A stretch of DNA of 64,000 nt from NCBI RefSeq assembly GCF_902506455.1, contig NZ_LR733844.1, forward strand, positions 497,133-561,132, written 5' to 3'. The translations under genes were made by a program, and so were the position numbers. Each line of letters starts with the position of its first letter. Position 1 is the first letter of the stretch. Shown here piece by piece: positions 1 to 9,244 of this stretch. This stretch comes from Sphingomonas sp. 8AM. GTDB lineage: Bacteria > Pseudomonadota > Alphaproteobacteria > Sphingomonadales > Sphingomonadaceae. Under the pieces are notes generated by a model that ran no database searches, had not been told where the DNA came from, and was given only the letters and a program-made list of their open reading frames with translations.

Positions 1-449
1 CAGTCGGCGACCTCGGCGGTGAGCCGCTCCTGTACCTGCAACCGCCGCGCATAGCCGTGGAGCACGCGCGCCAGCTTCGAAATGCCGACGACATGGTTGC
101 GCGGGAGGTAGGCGATATGCGCCTTGCCGATGATCGGCGCCATGTGATGCTCGCAATGCGACTGGAACGGAATGTCCTTCAGCAGCACGATCTCGTCATA
201 GCCGCCGACCTCCTCGAACACGCGCGCCAGATGGACGCCCGGGTCCTCGCCATAGCCCGCGCAATATTCCTTCCACGCGCGCGCGACGCGCTTCGGCGTG
301 TCGACCAACCCCTCGCGCGTCGGATCGTCGCCGGCCCAGCGCAGCAAGGTGCGCACCGCGTCCGCCACATGTTCGGGCACCGCGATCTTGCCGTCCGCCG
401 CCACCAGATCGCCGTCGTCGGGCGTCGCCTGACCCTTGTCGTTCATCAT
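1..449 (-). CDS. folE: GTP cyclohydrolase I, C-terminus beyond the window edge
   Basis: Catalyses GTP to 7,8-dihydroneopterin triphosphate, the first step of tetrahydrofolate synthesis. About 149 residues are visible on the minus strand. They include the family signature SHCEHHMAP with the zinc-binding Cys and His, the preceding [13 protein letters not shown] segment, and the following [15 protein letters not shown] stretch. The start is one of two adjacent ATGs at 449 and 446; the first residues ([13 protein letters not shown]) are variable, as usual for this family. The reading frame is open to base 1, so the last part of the protein is missing. The gene diverges from the small gene at 549. 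Confidence 0.93.
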   Translation of the reverse strand, partial: MMNDKGQATPDDGDLVAADGKIAVPEHVADAVRTLLRWAGDDPTREGLVDTPKRVARAWKEYCAGYGEDPGVHLARVFEEVGGYDEIVLLKDIPFQSHCEHHMAPIIGKAHIAYLPRNHVVGISKLARVLHGYARRLQVQERLTAEVAD

Positions 450-548
450 GTCCTCGTTCGTATCGATGCCGGCTGTAGCACGAATTGATCCAGCGCAACC
501 CTGTGCGTTCCCCGCGTGTTGCACCTTCCACAACGAAGGAGACGGACG

Positions 549-755
549 ATGGCGGACAATCTGAAGAAGGGCGATGACGTGACCTGGAACTCGCACGGCG
601 GCACCGCGCACGGCACGGTCGAGAAGAAGCTGACCTCCGAAACCGCGATCAAGGGCCACAAGGTCAAGGCGTCGAAGGACGATCCGCAATATCTCGTCGA
701 AAGTGACAACGGCGGAAAGGCGGCGCACAAGCCCGCTGCGCTGAAAAAGGCGTGA
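549..755 (+). CDS. Small DUF2945-like (tudor-domain) protein
   Basis: A 68-residue basic soluble protein beginning [20 protein letters not shown]. The pattern GDxVxWxSHGGxAxGxV, followed by a [19 protein letters not shown] segment and an AAHKPAAL tail, matches small DUF2945 / HVA1-type tudor-like proteins, whose function is poorly known. The ATG at 549 is chosen over an in-frame upstream start at 516 because a good AAGGAG ribosome site lies at about 535-540. It has its own transcription unit, divergent from folE and followed by a degenerate palindromic repeat. Confidence 0.8.
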   Translation: MADNLKKGDDVTWNSHGGTAHGTVEKKLTSETAIKGHKVKASKDDPQYLVESDNGGKAAHKPAALKKA

Positions 756-857
756 TCGTATCAAGTCGAACAACCTGCAGAACCGGCGGCGCGCTTTATT
801 GCCACTGTGCTCACTAAGATTACCGACAAGCGTGTGCTCTGGCGCGAATTATTGATC

Positions 858-934
858 CGTCATTGCGGGCGGAGCGACGCAATCCAGTGCCGGACCAAGA
901 CGCCCTGGATTGCTTCGCTACGCTCACAACGACG
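858..934. repeat. Family-1 palindromic repeat, degenerate copy
   Basis: Two long inverted arms ending in GTCATTGCG-like and CAACGACG-like sequence around a CCAGTGCCGGACCAAGACG-type centre. The right arm is close to the consensus seen at 5441, 43792, 52977 and 54046, while the left arm carries several changes (GGGCGGAGCGACG). The remaining bases between 756 and 954 show no gene. Confidence 0.75.
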
Positions 935-954
935 GGGCCGGCCCCGCCCCGCGC

Positions 955-2259
955 TCAAACCGCCACCGGCATCGCCGCGCGTGCCTCATCGCCGAACACG
1001 CGGAGGTAGCGGGTGATCTCGTCCGGGGTGCCGGTCGCCTTGGCGGGATTGTCCGACAGTTTGACCGCCGGGCGACCGTCCGCGCTCATCACCTTGCAGA
1101 CCAGCGAGATCGGCTCCAGCCCGGTCGCGCCGTCGGGGTCGCAACCGCGGAAGTCGTTGGTGAGGTTCGTGCCCCAGCCGAAGCTCATCCGCACCCGACC
1201 GTGGAAATGACGATACGCCGCCTCGATTGATGCGGTGTCCATGCCGTCGGAGAAGATCAGCAGTTTCTCGCGCGGGTCGCGGCCATGCGCCTGCCACCAG
1301 GCGATGATCCGCTCGCCGGCTTCGATCGGCGGCGCGCTGTCGGGGCGGAAGCCGGTCCAGTCCGCCACCCAGTCGGGCGCGTCGCGCAGGAAGGCGGCGG
1401 TGCCGAACGCATCGGGCAGCGCGATCAGCAGATTGCCGCCATAGGCCTGCCGCCAGTCGTCGAGCACGCGATACGGCGCCTGCGCAAGCGCGGCATCGTC
1501 GGGCGCGAGCGCGGCGGCGACCATCGGCAGCTCGTGCGCGTTGGTGCCGATCGCCTCCAGATCGTGATCCATCGCAAGCAGCACGTTCGACGTGCCGATG
1601 AAGCGCTTGCCCAGCCCTTCCTTGAGCGCCTCGACGCACCAGCGCTGCCACAGGAAGCCGTGGCGGCGGCGCGTGCCGAAATCGGACAGCGCGAGGTCGG
1701 GCAGTTGCTGCAACCGCTCGACCTTCTCCCACAATTTCGCCTTGGCGCGCGCGTAGAGGACGTCAAGCGTGAAGCGCCCCTTGCCGCGCAACGCCGCGCG
1801 CGCCCTCAGCTCGTTGACGATCGCGAGCGCGGGGATCTCCCACATCGTCGTGCACATCCACGGGCCCTCGAAGTGCAGCTCGAACTGGCCATCGACGGTG
1901 CGCAACTCATATTCGGGCAAACGGAAGTCGGCGAGCCACGCGAGGAAATCGGCCGCGAACATCCGCGCCTCGCCGTAAAAGCTGTTGCCGGCCAGCCAGA
2001 TCAGCTCTTTCTTGGTGAAGCGCAGGCCGCGCGCATGATCGAGCTGGGCGCGCAATTCGCTCTCGTCGATCACCTCGGCCAGCCGGACGCTGTGCGTGCG
2101 GTTGATGAGCGCGAAGGTCGCGTGCGTGTCGCGATGCCGCCGCCAGATCAGTTGCAGCATCAGCAGCTTGTAGAAATCGGTGTCGAGCAGGCTGCGCACG
2201 ATCGGATCGAGCCGCCAGCCATGATCCCAGGTGCGCGTCGCGATATCGGTATAGACCAC
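955..2259 (-). CDS. pncB: Nicotinate phosphoribosyltransferase
   Basis: Converts nicotinate and PRPP to nicotinate mononucleotide in the NAD salvage (Preiss-Handler) pathway. The protein is about 434 residues, usual for PncB, with the N-terminal [15 protein letters not shown] signature, a central FGTRRRHGF motif, [12 protein letters not shown], and a C-terminal [11 protein letters not shown] phosphate-binding segment. GTG codons at 2274, 2265 and 2259 are possible starts. I prefer 2259 because a GGGAGG site lies about seven bases upstream and the protein then begins close to the usual TDIATRT. It starts two bases after the stop of the DnaK-like gene, so the two are probably co-transcribed and translationally coupled. 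Confidence 0.93.
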   Translation of the reverse strand: MVYTDIATRTWDHGWRLDPIVRSLLDTDFYKLLMLQLIWRRHRDTHATFALINRTHSVRLAEVIDESELRAQLDHARGLRFTKKELIWLAGNSFYGEARMFAADFLAWLADFRLPEYELRTVDGQFELHFEGPWMCTTMWEIPALAIVNELRARAALRGKGRFTLDVLYARAKAKLWEKVERLQQLPDLALSDFGTRRRHGFLWQRWCVEALKEGLGKRFIGTSNVLLAMDHDLEAIGTNAHELPMVAAALAPDDAALAQAPYRVLDDWRQAYGGNLLIALPDAFGTAAFLRDAPDWVADWTGFRPDSAPPIEAGERIIAWWQAHGRDPREKLLIFSDGMDTASIEAAYRHFHGRVRMSFGWGTNLTNDFRGCDPDGATGLEPISLVCKVMSADGRPAVKLSDNPAKATGTPDEITRYLRVFGDEARAAMPVAV

Positions 2260-2261
2260 GC

Positions 2262-3545
2262 TCACGCCTCCCACGGCGTGATGTCGGGCTCGGCACCGAT
2301 CAGCGCGAGGCCGTGCGCGATTGAGGTCAGTTCTCCGCCGGTCGCGATCCGCTCCGCACCAAAGCGACGGTCGAAGATCGCGCGGATCGCCGGAATCAGC
2401 GACGAGCCGCCCGTCAGGAACACGCGGTCGATCGCCCCCGCCTCGACTCCGCCGCGCGCCAGTGCGGCGTCGAGCGCCGCCTCGATGCGGGCGAGATCGT
2501 CGGCAATCCAGCGCTCGAAATCGGCGCGCGTCACGTCGGCGGCGATGCGGATCCCGCCGCCCTCGAAGGCGAACTCGGCATGGTCGGCGCTCGACAGCGC
2601 GCGCTTGAGCCGGCCGACCGCGTCGTAGAGCGGGAAGCCCTGCTCCTCCTCGACCAACGCGATCATCCGCCCGATCGCATCGGGATCAAGCGCGTCGCGC
2701 TGCAGCTTGCGCAATTCCTCGAGCGTGCGGCGGTTGCGCATCATCGCCAGCCGCGACCAGTCCGCGACATCGTTGAAGAAGCCGCCCGGAATGTCGAGCA
2801 CCTTGCCGAACGAGCGATATTGCCCGCCCTTCCCCAGCAGCGGCAGCACCAGTTGCGACACGATCCGCTGGTCGAAGCGGTCGCCGGCGATCCCGACGCC
2901 GGTCGAGGCGAGCGGGACGCAGCGGCGTTCGGCACCGGGTGCGGCGACGCGCACCAGCGAGAAGTCGGTCGTCCCGCCGCCGAAATCCGCGACCAGGATC
3001 GTCGCCGGCTCGGTCAGCCGCGCCGCGAAGCTGTGTGCCGCGCCGAGCGGTTCGTAGACGTAATGGACCTCGGCGCCGAATTCACGGAGCATCAGGTCGT
3101 AGCGTTGCCGCGCCAGCGCTTCGTCGGGGCGCGCGCCGGCATATTCGACCGGCCGCCCGACGATCACGCGCGCGGGGCGGTCATCGAGCTGCCCGCCGGC
3201 GTGGCGCACCAGCTTCTGGAGCAGGAGCCGACCGAGATCCTCGAAGCGCATCTGGCGGTTGAAGATCGTCGTCCGCTCGAACAGCGGGCTGGCCGCGACG
3301 GTCTTGAAAGACTGGACGAAGCGGCTGTCGAGCGGTGCCTCGAGATATTCGGCGATCGCCCACGGCCCCGCCTCATTGGCGACGCCGTTCCAGCCCTGCT
3401 CGTCCTCCCAGAAGCACAAGGCCGAGCGGAACACCGCACCGGTCGCTTCCTTGCCGGTGAACTCGACCAGCCGCGCGTCGCCGTCCTCGGCAAGCGCGAC
3501 GACGGTGTTGGTGGTGCCGAAATCGAGGCCAAGCGCACGCGCCAC
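2262..3545 (-). CDS. Hsp70-family (YegD-like) ATPase
   Basis: A DnaK-related protein of 427 residues that keeps the actin-like ATPase domain but is too short for a full DnaK substrate-binding domain and lid. Visible motifs are [13 protein letters not shown] (phosphate 1) at the N-terminus, [14 protein letters not shown] (phosphate 2) near residue 180, and LTGGSSLIP (adenosine) near the C-terminus. This organisation resembles the YegD group, whose clients are unknown. An ATG-equivalent start further upstream would overlap the tRNA gene; a GTG at 3545 with GGAG six bases upstream fits better and leaves about 20 bases to the tRNA 3' end. It is followed at once by pncB. Confidence 0.88.
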   Translation of the reverse strand: MARALGLDFGTTNTVVALAEDGDARLVEFTGKEATGAVFRSALCFWEDEQGWNGVANEAGPWAIAEYLEAPLDSRFVQSFKTVAASPLFERTTIFNRQMRFEDLGRLLLQKLVRHAGGQLDDRPARVIVGRPVEYAGARPDEALARQRYDLMLREFGAEVHYVYEPLGAAHSFAARLTEPATILVADFGGGTTDFSLVRVAAPGAERRCVPLASTGVGIAGDRFDQRIVSQLVLPLLGKGGQYRSFGKVLDIPGGFFNDVADWSRLAMMRNRRTLEELRKLQRDALDPDAIGRMIALVEEEQGFPLYDAVGRLKRALSSADHAEFAFEGGGIRIAADVTRADFERWIADDLARIEAALDAALARGGVEAGAIDRVFLTGGSSLIPAIRAIFDRRFGAERIATGGELTSIAHGLALIGAEPDITPWEA

Positions 3546-3565
3546 GTTTTGCTCCGTCGCAGGTG

Positions 3566-3642
3566 TGGTGCCCCCGGCGAGATTCGAACTCACGGCCTGC
3601 GGTTTAGGAAACCGTCGCTCTATCCTGCTGAGCTACGGGGGC
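3566..3642 (-). tRNA. tRNA-Arg (CCT anticodon)
   Basis: A 77-base cloverleaf on the minus strand. It has the acceptor stem GCCCCCG/CGGGGGC, D-arm GCTC...GAGC, anticodon loop TTCCTAA (anticodon CCT), T-loop TTCGAAT in a GTGAG/CTCGC stem, and an encoded CCA end. The top pair of the anticodon stem is an A-C mismatch; the other four pairs are good. It decodes AGG, a rare codon in GC-rich genomes. Confidence 0.96.
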
Positions 3643-3693
3643 ACGGGCGGTTTTCCTAGGTTTCCGCGCGCGCCCGGTCAACGGCGAAGCGGG

Positions 3694-4041
3694 TCAGGCG
3701 AACAGCGCCGCGTATCGTTCCGGCTTGAAGCCGACCTCGACGCGGTCGCCGTCGACCAGCACCGGGCGCTTGATCGTGGATGGATGCGCGATCATCAGCG
3801 CGCGCGCTTTCGCGGCATCGATGTTGGCCTTGTCGGCGTCGGGCAGCTTGCGAAAGGTGGTGCCGGCGCGGTTGAGCAGCGGCGCCCAGCCGAGCTGCGC
3901 GATCCATGCGCCGAGCGCTGCTTCGTCGACACCGGCTTTTTTATAGTCGTGGAAGGTGTGGGCGACGTCATGCTCGGTCAGCCACGTCCGCGCCTTCTTG
4001 ACGGTGTCGCAATTGGGGATGCCGTAGAGAGTGGCGGTCAT
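3694..4041 (-). CDS. ArsC/Spx-family reductase-like protein (YffB type)
   Basis: A 115-residue thioredoxin-fold protein beginning MTATLYGIPNCDTVKKART. It has a Cys-Asp-Thr site at residues 11-13, a YKKAG segment, the RAGTTFRKL helix and the cis-proline region IKRPVLVDG. These place it in the ArsC family, in the YffB/Spx-like branch; genuine arsenate reduction is unproven and no ars genes are nearby. The ATG at 4041 starts the conserved domain exactly; longer readings add no family sequence. It lies between the tRNA and a membrane protein gene on the same strand. Confidence 0.86.
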   Translation of the reverse strand: MTATLYGIPNCDTVKKARTWLTEHDVAHTFHDYKKAGVDEAALGAWIAQLGWAPLLNRAGTTFRKLPDADKANIDAAKARALMIAHPSTIKRPVLVDGDRVEVGFKPERYAALFA

Positions 4042-4078
4042 CGGGGTTCCTGTGTGTTCGGCTGGAGCGTGTAGCGGG

Positions 4079-4681
4079 TTATAGCCCGGAGACGAACCAG
4101 ATGACGAACCCCGCCACGCCCGCCAATGCGAGCGCGAGCACGATACGGATGATCGCGCTATCCCGCGGCGCCACATCCTGTGGCCATGGCGCCGTAAGCG
4201 CCGTGAGCGGCGCGACGAAGGCCGCGGTTGCTCCCGCCACGCGGAGCCAGTCGAGTGCCACCCATCGCCGCGCCATGGCGATCGCCTGCGCGTCGGTGAT
4301 CGTGTCCTTCGGCGAGCCGATGCCATGATAATAGAGCGCGGCATTCATCGGCCAGAACGCCGCGACCGTCAGGATCAGCAAGAGCAGGATGCCGACCGAC
4401 GGCAGGCAAAGCAGCCAGCGATAGCGCCACGGCGTCCGCCATCCCGCGATCAACGCGCCGAAGCCGGCGACGAGCACCCCCGCCGAGAAGGGGATGAAGA
4501 AGACGCCGGTGTCGACCGGCCACGCCTTGCCATAGGGCATCATCGCGAGCGACTCGGGCGGGTCAGCGCTCCACGCGCCGGCGAGCACCAGCAGGTCGAA
4601 CAATTTGGCACCGAGCAATGGGCCGCCCAGCAGCACCGCAAGCCAGAGAAACGCGCGAGCAAGAGTCTTCCTGCTGGTCAT
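4079..4681 (-). CDS. Four-helix membrane protein, possibly DUF1772-like
   Basis: A 200-residue inner-membrane protein with four hydrophobic helices, at about residues 10-33, 62-81, 90-110 and 145-165, plus a terminal helix near 178-198. The segment PMNAALYYHG followed by ARRWVALDWLRVAGA resembles the Asn...Trp...Trp-x-Arg pattern of DUF1772 / anthrone-oxygenase-like proteins, but the match is loose and I assign no activity. It is 37 bases upstream of the ArsC-like gene in the same direction and may share a transcript with it. Confidence 0.7.
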   Translation of the reverse strand: MTSRKTLARAFLWLAVLLGGPLLGAKLFDLLVLAGAWSADPPESLAMMPYGKAWPVDTGVFFIPFSAGVLVAGFGALIAGWRTPWRYRWLLCLPSVGILLLLILTVAAFWPMNAALYYHGIGSPKDTITDAQAIAMARRWVALDWLRVAGATAAFVAPLTALTAPWPQDVAPRDSAIIRIVLALALAGVAGFVIWFVSGL

Positions 4682-4809
4682 GCTGCCCCCACCCGACTTC
4701 CTTGACGATCATCCCGGCGAAACGTGTCGTCGGCAATCCGTCGCGACCGGTTTTCGGAACCGGCATGACTGCACGACCTGCAGGTTCCGCTGGTCCGGTC
4801 ACCCGCTTC

Positions 4810-5379
4810 CTACCGTCGCTGTGGCGTTACCAATTGCCTTACCATGCGAATCTCGGTCGCGAACCCGGGCTGTTTCGGCGAGCTGCGGATCAGGTAGATC
4901 GCCTCGGCCGCGCCGCCCGGTCCCTGCTTCTGGACGCCGCCCACCTGCGAGCGGATGCCGCCGGTCTCGAAGGTCTGCGGCGGCAAAGTGACGAAGCCGC
5001 CGCCGCTACGCGCCTGCGCCGCGGTGAGCAGCTGCTGCCATTTGCCCTCGTCGATCGCGCCGTCGGTGTTGGTGATGCGGACCGTGCAGGAATGGATCGG
5101 CGGCGCCTCGATCGTGACGACGATCCGGCTGGTGCCCGCCGGCATGACCCACCCGCGACCGGGATCGTCCTTCAGATAGGTGCGGAGTTCCTCGGGCGTC
5201 AGCGGGCGCGCGCCGGAAATACTGGCCATGCCGGCGGCGACCCGCGCGTCATCCGGAAAAATGCGACCGCAGATCATGTCGAACATCCGCATCTGCCCCT
5301 CCCCGCGGAAGGTCGGCGCGCCGGATGGCTGCGGTAGCGGCGCGGCTTGCAGCGCGAGAGACAGAAGGGCGGCGATCAT
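4810..5379 (-). CDS. Secreted protein of unknown function
   Basis: About 189 residues with an N-terminal hydrophobic segment, MIAALLSLALQAAPLPQP, that looks like a signal peptide, so the product is probably periplasmic. The rest is soluble, with two cysteines (MICGRIF and HSCTVRI) that could form a disulphide. I do not recognise a family. Starts at 5379 and 5391 are equally plausible; the longest reading starts at 5445 inside the arm of a palindromic repeat and is unlikely to be native. The gene stands alone, with more than 120 bases on either side. Confidence 0.62.
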   Translation of the reverse strand: MIAALLSLALQAAPLPQPSGAPTFRGEGQMRMFDMICGRIFPDDARVAAGMASISGARPLTPEELRTYLKDDPGRGWVMPAGTSRIVVTIEAPPIHSCTVRITNTDGAIDEGKWQQLLTAAQARSGGGFVTLPPQTFETGGIRSQVGGVQKQGPGGAAEAIYLIRSSPKQPGFATEIRMVRQLVTPQRR

Positions 5380-5440
5380 CGGTGATTCCATCGTGGTCGC
5401 GGTGGTTGTGGCACGGTTGGACAGCGGCGACCACTCGAAC

Positions 5441-5515
5441 GTCATTGCGAGCGTAGCGAAGCAATTCAGGGCCGGACCAGGACGCCCTGGATTGCTTCGC
5501 TACGCTCGCAATGAC
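5441..5515. repeat. Family-1 palindromic repeat
   Basis: An inverted repeat with arms of about 30 bases, GTCATTGCGAGCGTAGCG... and its complement, around a short GCCGGACCAGGACGCC-type centre. One mismatch (AATTCAG for AATCCAG) interrupts the left arm. It can fold into a very long hairpin and sits directly upstream of the secreted-protein gene. Confidence 0.88.
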
Positions 5516-5553
5516 AATGGGATGTATCGCGCCGCATAAAGTGGCCGCGACGT

Positions 5554-5754
5554 CAGCGCTCGCGGCCTATCGGCATCTGGCGATGCCGAATGATGTGGCC
5601 GCGATCCCGCCCCGCGGGATCAGCGCTCGCGGCCCAGCGGCATCTGGCGATGCCGAATGATGGGGCCGCGATCCCGCCCCGCGACATCAGCGCTCGCGGC
5701 CCAGCGGCATCTGGCGATGCCGAATGATGTGGCCGCGATCCCGCCCCGCGGGAT
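5554..5754. repeat. Triple 67-bp tandem repeat downstream of guaA
   Basis: Three head-to-tail units start with CAGCGCTCGCGGC at 5554, 5621 and 5688. Each carries a 7-bp hairpin, CGGCATC-TGGC-GATGCCG; units 1 and 3 also carry an 8-bp hairpin, GATCCCGC-CCC-GCGGGATC, which is altered in unit 2 (GCGACAT). Units 2 and 3 differ at only a few bases. A partial unit (GTGGCCGCGA) precedes them at 5541. The period is not a multiple of three and no credible gene crosses the array. With the repeat at 5441 it fills the gap between the secreted-protein gene and guaA. Confidence 0.9.
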
Positions 5755-5766
5755 CGCGAGTCCACA

Positions 5767-7320
5767 TCATTCCCATTCAATCGTGCCGGGCGGCTTGGAG
5801 GTATAATCGTAGGTGACGCGGTTGATGCCCTTCACCTCGTTGATGATCCGCGTCGCGACACGTGGCAGGAAGTCGCCGGGGAACTGGAATGCCTCGGCGG
5901 TCATGCCGTCGACCGAGGTCACCGCGCGCAGCGCCAGCACGCTGTCATAGGTGCGGCCGTCGCCCATCACCCCGACCGAGCGCACCGGCAGCAGCACCGC
6001 AAAGGCCTGCCAGATCGTGTCGTAGAGCCCGGCGTTGCGGATTTCCTCGAGATAGATCGTGTCGGCCTTGCGCAGGATGTCGCAGCGCTCGCGCGTCACC
6101 TCGCCGGGGATGCGGATGGCCAGACCGGGGCCCGGGAACGGATGGCGGCTGACGAACACCTCGGGCAGCCCCAGTTCGCGGCCGAGCGCGCGGACCTCGT
6201 CCTTGAACAATTCGCGCAGCGGCTCGACGAGCTTCATGTTCATGCGCTCGGGCAGGCCGCCGACATTGTGGTGGCTCTTGATCGTCACCGACGGGCCGCC
6301 GGTAAAGCTGACGCTCTCGATCACGTCCGGGTAAAGCGTGCCCTGCGCGAGGAAGTCCGCGCCGCCGATCTTCTTGGCCTCGGCCTCGAACACGTCGATG
6401 AAGGTCTTGCCGATGAACTTGCGCTTCGCCTCCGGGTCGGTGACGCCCGCCAGCCCGTCCATGAACAGGTCCTGCGCCTGCACGTGCACCAGCGGGATGT
6501 TATAGGCGCCGCGGAACAGGCCGACGACCTGCTCGGCCTCGCCTTCGCGCAGGATGCCGCCATCGACGAACACGCAGGTGAGTTGCTCGCCGATCGCCTC
6601 GTGGATCAGCACCGCCGCGACCGCCGAGTCGACGCCGCCCGACAGGCCGCAGATCACGCGCCGGTCGCCGACCTGCGCGCGAATTTCGGCGATCTTGACG
6701 CTGCGGAACTCGGCCATCGTCCAGTCGCCCGCCAGCCCACAAACGTGGCGCGCGAAATTGGCGATCAGCTTCGCGCCGTCGGGCGTGTGGACGACCTCGG
6801 GATGGAACTGCATCCCGTAATAGCGCCGCTGTTCGTCCGCGGTGATCGCGAACGGCGCGCCCGGCGACGAGGCGACGGGGGCGAAGCCGGGGGCGAGCGC
6901 CGCGACATGGTCGCCGTGGCTCATCCACACCTGATGCTTTTCGCCCGCCTGCCACAGCCCGTCGAACAGCGCGCAAGTCTGGTCGACCTCCACGAACGCC
7001 AGCCCGAACTCGCCCGACATGCCCTTTTCGACACGCCCGCCGAGCTGGGTGTTCATCACCTGCTGCCCGTAGCAGATGCCGAGCACGGGCACGCCGGCGT
7101 CGAAGATTTCCCGCGGGGCGCGCGGGCTGTTGTCGTCGACCACCGACGCCGGGCCACCCGACAGGATCACGCCCTTCGGCTTCAGCCGCGCGAACGCCTC
7201 AGCCGCGGACTGGAAGGGCGCGACCTCGCTATAGACCCCCGCCTCGCGCACGCGACGCGCGATCAGCTGGGTCACCTGGCTGCCGAAATCGACGATGAGG
7301 ATGTTGTCGGGATGCTCCAT
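5767..7320 (-). CDS. guaA: GMP synthase (glutamine-hydrolysing)
   Basis: Makes GMP from XMP, glutamine and ATP, the last step of guanine nucleotide synthesis. The 517 residues cover a class-I amidotransferase domain (ILIVDFGSQ start, GICYGQQ with the catalytic Cys, FHPEVVHT with His and Glu), the PP-loop ATPase motif [10 protein letters not shown] near residue 225, and the C-terminal dimerisation domain ending [17 protein letters not shown]. The ATG at 7320 gives the family-standard [13 protein letters not shown]; longer readings extend into a repeat. A tandem-repeat array begins 12 bases after the stop. Confidence 0.97.
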   Translation of the reverse strand: MEHPDNILIVDFGSQVTQLIARRVREAGVYSEVAPFQSAAEAFARLKPKGVILSGGPASVVDDNSPRAPREIFDAGVPVLGICYGQQVMNTQLGGRVEKGMSGEFGLAFVEVDQTCALFDGLWQAGEKHQVWMSHGDHVAALAPGFAPVASSPGAPFAITADEQRRYYGMQFHPEVVHTPDGAKLIANFARHVCGLAGDWTMAEFRSVKIAEIRAQVGDRRVICGLSGGVDSAVAAVLIHEAIGEQLTCVFVDGGILREGEAEQVVGLFRGAYNIPLVHVQAQDLFMDGLAGVTDPEAKRKFIGKTFIDVFEAEAKKIGGADFLAQGTLYPDVIESVSFTGGPSVTIKSHHNVGGLPERMNMKLVEPLRELFKDEVRALGRELGLPEVFVSRHPFPGPGLAIRIPGEVTRERCDILRKADTIYLEEIRNAGLYDTIWQAFAVLLPVRSVGVMGDGRTYDSVLALRAVTSVDGMTAEAFQFPGDFLPRVATRIINEVKGINRVTYDYTSKPPGTIEWE

Positions 7321-7387
7321 GGCGGGCCTGTAGCGGGATGGCGCGCGGGGGGAAAGAGGGAGCGGCAGGTCGTCAGCCTCACTCTCT

Positions 7388-7502
7388 CCGTTCGTGCTGA
7401 GGAGGCATTGAGCTTGTCGAAATGCCGTATCGAAGCACGTCGTCGCGCGTGCCCTTCGAGACGGAGCTTCGCCGTTGCTCAGCCCCTCCTCAGGGCGAAC
7501 GG
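7388..7502. repeat. Family-2 inverted repeat (CCGTTCG...CGAACGG)
   Basis: Ends pair as CCGTTCG-TG-CTGAGGAGG with CCTCCTCAG-GG-CGAACGG, and a second inner pair GTCGAAATG / CCCTTCGAGACGG lies between. The TGAG...GTCGAA pattern is a common intergenic repeat in sphingomonads as I remember them. It fills the guaA-map spacer and no gene is seen in it. A related fragment lies at about 52880-52915. Confidence 0.7.
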
Positions 7503-7510
7503 CTGTGGAG

Positions 7511-8299
7511 TCAGCTCCGCACGCCCTTCGGCACCGTCTCGCCTTCACGCAGCGTCAGCACCTCGACGCCGGTCGGGGTCACCGCCACCGTATGCTCGAA
7601 TTGCGCCGAGAGCTTGCCGTCGCCGGTGACCACCGTCCAGCCGTCGTCGCGCGTCGCGACCTTGCGCGTGCCCTGATTGACCATCGGCTCGATGGTGAAC
7701 GTCATTCCTTCCTGCAGCAGCGGACCGCTGCCGGGGCGGCCGTAGTTGAGCACCTCCGGCGCCTCGTGCATCTCGCGACCGATGCCGTGGCCGCAGAAAT
7801 CGCGGACCACCGAATAGCCGTGCTGCTTGGCATGGCGGTCGATCGCCGCGCCGACATCGCCAAGCCGCGCCCCGGCGCGGACCTGCGCGATCCCCTTCCA
7901 CATCGCCTCCTGCGCTACGCGGACCAGCCGGCGCGCCGATGGGACCACCTCGCCGACGAGATAGGTCTTGCTCGAATCGGCGATGAAGCCATTCTTCTCC
8001 AGCATGATGTCGAGATTGACGATGTCGCCATCGCGGATCACGTCCGCGCCGTTCGGTACGCCGTGACAGACGACCTGATTGATCGAGCTGTTGAGGACGA
8101 ACGCGAAATCATACTGCCCCTTGCTGGCGGGGCGCGCGTGCAGCTCGTCAACGATGTAGCGCTCGACCCGATCGTTGATCGCCAGCGTCGATTGTCCGGC
8201 AAGCGTCTCGCGGTCGAGCATCGTGAACACCTGCGCGAGCAGCCGGCCCGCCTCGCGCATCAGCGCCACCTCGTCGGGGGTCTTGAGGATCGCGGTCAT
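7511..8299 (-). CDS. map: Methionine aminopeptidase, type I (copy 1)
   Basis: Removes the initiator methionine from nascent proteins. The protein is 262 residues. The pita-bread metal site can be read: [20 protein letters not shown] (two Asp ligands), CGHGIG (His), TIEPM (Glu) and QFEHT (Glu). The segment between the two Asp ligands differs from the canonical version in the second copy at 48427. The ATG at 8299 overlaps the stop of the ParD-like gene as ATGA, which implies translational coupling. Confidence 0.95.
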   Translation of the reverse strand: MTAILKTPDEVALMREAGRLLAQVFTMLDRETLAGQSTLAINDRVERYIVDELHARPASKGQYDFAFVLNSSINQVVCHGVPNGADVIRDGDIVNLDIMLEKNGFIADSSKTYLVGEVVPSARRLVRVAQEAMWKGIAQVRAGARLGDVGAAIDRHAKQHGYSVVRDFCGHGIGREMHEAPEVLNYGRPGSGPLLQEGMTFTIEPMVNQGTRKVATRDDGWTVVTGDGKLSAQFEHTVAVTPTGVEVLTLREGETVPKGVRS

Positions 8300-8490
8300 G
8301 CAGCGTCCGCTATCGGCGCGGCAGCGCGCTCGCGGGCGACGATCTCGTTGAACGACAAGGTCGGGTTCGCCTCCGCAAGCATCCCGATCTTCATCCAGAA
8401 CTCCGCCTGCGCGTTGATCGAGCGGCACATTACCGCGCTGGCGCGACGCGCCTCCTCGTGGAGCTGGTCGTCGATCTTCACAATGCCCAC
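8296..8490 (-). CDS. ParD-like orphan antitoxin-family protein coupled to map
   Basis: A 64-residue protein whose core, IVKIDDQLHEEARRASAVM followed by SINAQAEFWMKIGMLAE, matches the ParD-like family (ribbon-helix-helix-type N-terminus). No toxin gene is next to it; its partner is map, with which it shares an ATGA overlap. The GTG at 8490 is preferred because GGAG lies seven bases upstream; a longer ATG reading from 8517 would add MLIIRWRTC, which is not conserved. The role is inferred to be regulatory or a remnant of a toxin-antitoxin pair. Confidence 0.8.
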   Translation of the reverse strand: MGIVKIDDQLHEEARRASAVMCRSINAQAEFWMKIGMLAEANPTLSFNEIVARERAAAPIADAA

Positions 8491-8558
8491 ACACGTTCTC
8501 CACCGAATTATCAACATACGAAACGTATATGGTGTGAATGGTCGCTCGTCATGTTATC

Positions 8559-8652
8559 CGTCATTCCCGCGCAGGCGGGGGTCCAGAGCCCACGTGGCTT
8601 CGGAACGGTGGCAGTGCCAGCGCGTCTGGCTTCCCGCCTTCGCGGGAATGAC
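8559..8652. repeat. Family-3 palindromic repeat (GTCATTCCCGCG type)
   Basis: The left end GTCATTCCCGCGCAGGCGGG pairs with the right end CCCGCCTTCGCGGGAATGAC, enclosing a region with an inner inverted pair (GGTCCAGAGCC / TCTGGCTTCC, imperfect). It lies upstream of the ParD-like/map unit and downstream of the rplQ terminator. Confidence 0.82.
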
Positions 8653-8689
8653 GATGTGGAACGGCTGTCGGGCCATGATGCACCGGCAC

Positions 8690-8719
8690 GAAAAAGGCCG
8701 CTCCGTTGCCGGAGCGGCC
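8690..8719 (-). terminator. Intrinsic terminator of the alpha operon
   Basis: On the minus strand the ten-pair stem GGCCGCTCCG / CGGAGCGGCC with a four-base loop (GCAA) is followed by a run of T. It begins about 25 bases after the rplQ stop. Confidence 0.92.
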
Positions 8720-8744
8720 TGTTCGTTTCAGCGCGGTCGCCCGA

Positions 8745-9170
8745 TCAGGCGGCGGCGTCGAAATCCTCGTCGTCGTTCATGACCGGGCCCGAGTCCTGAC
8801 CCTTGGCCGAAACGTCACGATCGACGAATTCGATGATCGCCATCGGCGAGGCGTCCGACGCGCGGATGCCGGCCTTGATGATGCGGGTGTAACCGCCGTT
8901 GCGATCGGCGTAGCGCTTGGCGAGCACGTCGAACAGCTTGACGAGCTGCGCGTCGTCCAGCAGCCGCGCGTGCGCCAGACGGCGGTTCGACAGGCCACCC
9001 TTCTTGCCGAGCGTCACCAGCTTCTCGATGTACGGACGCAGTTCCTTCGCCTTGGCGACGGTGGTGGTGATCTGCTCATGCTTGATGAGCGCGGCCGACA
9101 TGTTGCGGAACAGCGCGATGCGATGTGCCGAGGTACGCTGCAGCTTACGACCGCCTACACGATGGCGCAT
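8745..9170 (-). CDS. rplQ: Ribosomal protein L17
   Basis: Large-subunit protein near the exit tunnel. It is 141 residues with the typical start [17 protein letters not shown] and the [19 protein letters not shown] segment. The C-terminal tail is acidic ([10 protein letters not shown]). It is the last gene of the alpha operon; unlike most genomes, a spacer of about 260 bases separates it from rpoA. A strong terminator follows. Confidence 0.98.
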   Translation of the reverse strand: MRHRVGGRKLQRTSAHRIALFRNMSAALIKHEQITTTVAKAKELRPYIEKLVTLGKKGGLSNRRLAHARLLDDAQLVKLFDVLAKRYADRNGGYTRIIKAGIRASDASPMAIIEFVDRDVSAKGQDSGPVMNDDEDFDAAA

Positions 9171-9244
9171 GATAGTCTTCCTTCTCGTTCGTCAGAGGGC
9201 CGTTCGACGGAACCCCGGGACAGGTGAGGACGGTGGCTCACCCG

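Noticed and set aside
2262-3593. Longer start of the Hsp70-like gene at 3593
   Set aside because: It would run through the 3' part of the tRNA-Arg gene.
5554-5754. CRISPR-like array
   Set aside because: Units are contiguous with no unique spacers, and no cas genes are near.
5553-5780. Possible repeat protein encoded by the 67-bp array
   Set aside because: The period of 67 shifts frame at each unit, so no repeated peptide is encoded, and there is no ribosome site.
8296-8517. Complete toxin-antitoxin system with the ParD-like gene
   Set aside because: No ParE/RelE or other toxin-like gene lies on either side; the partner is map.
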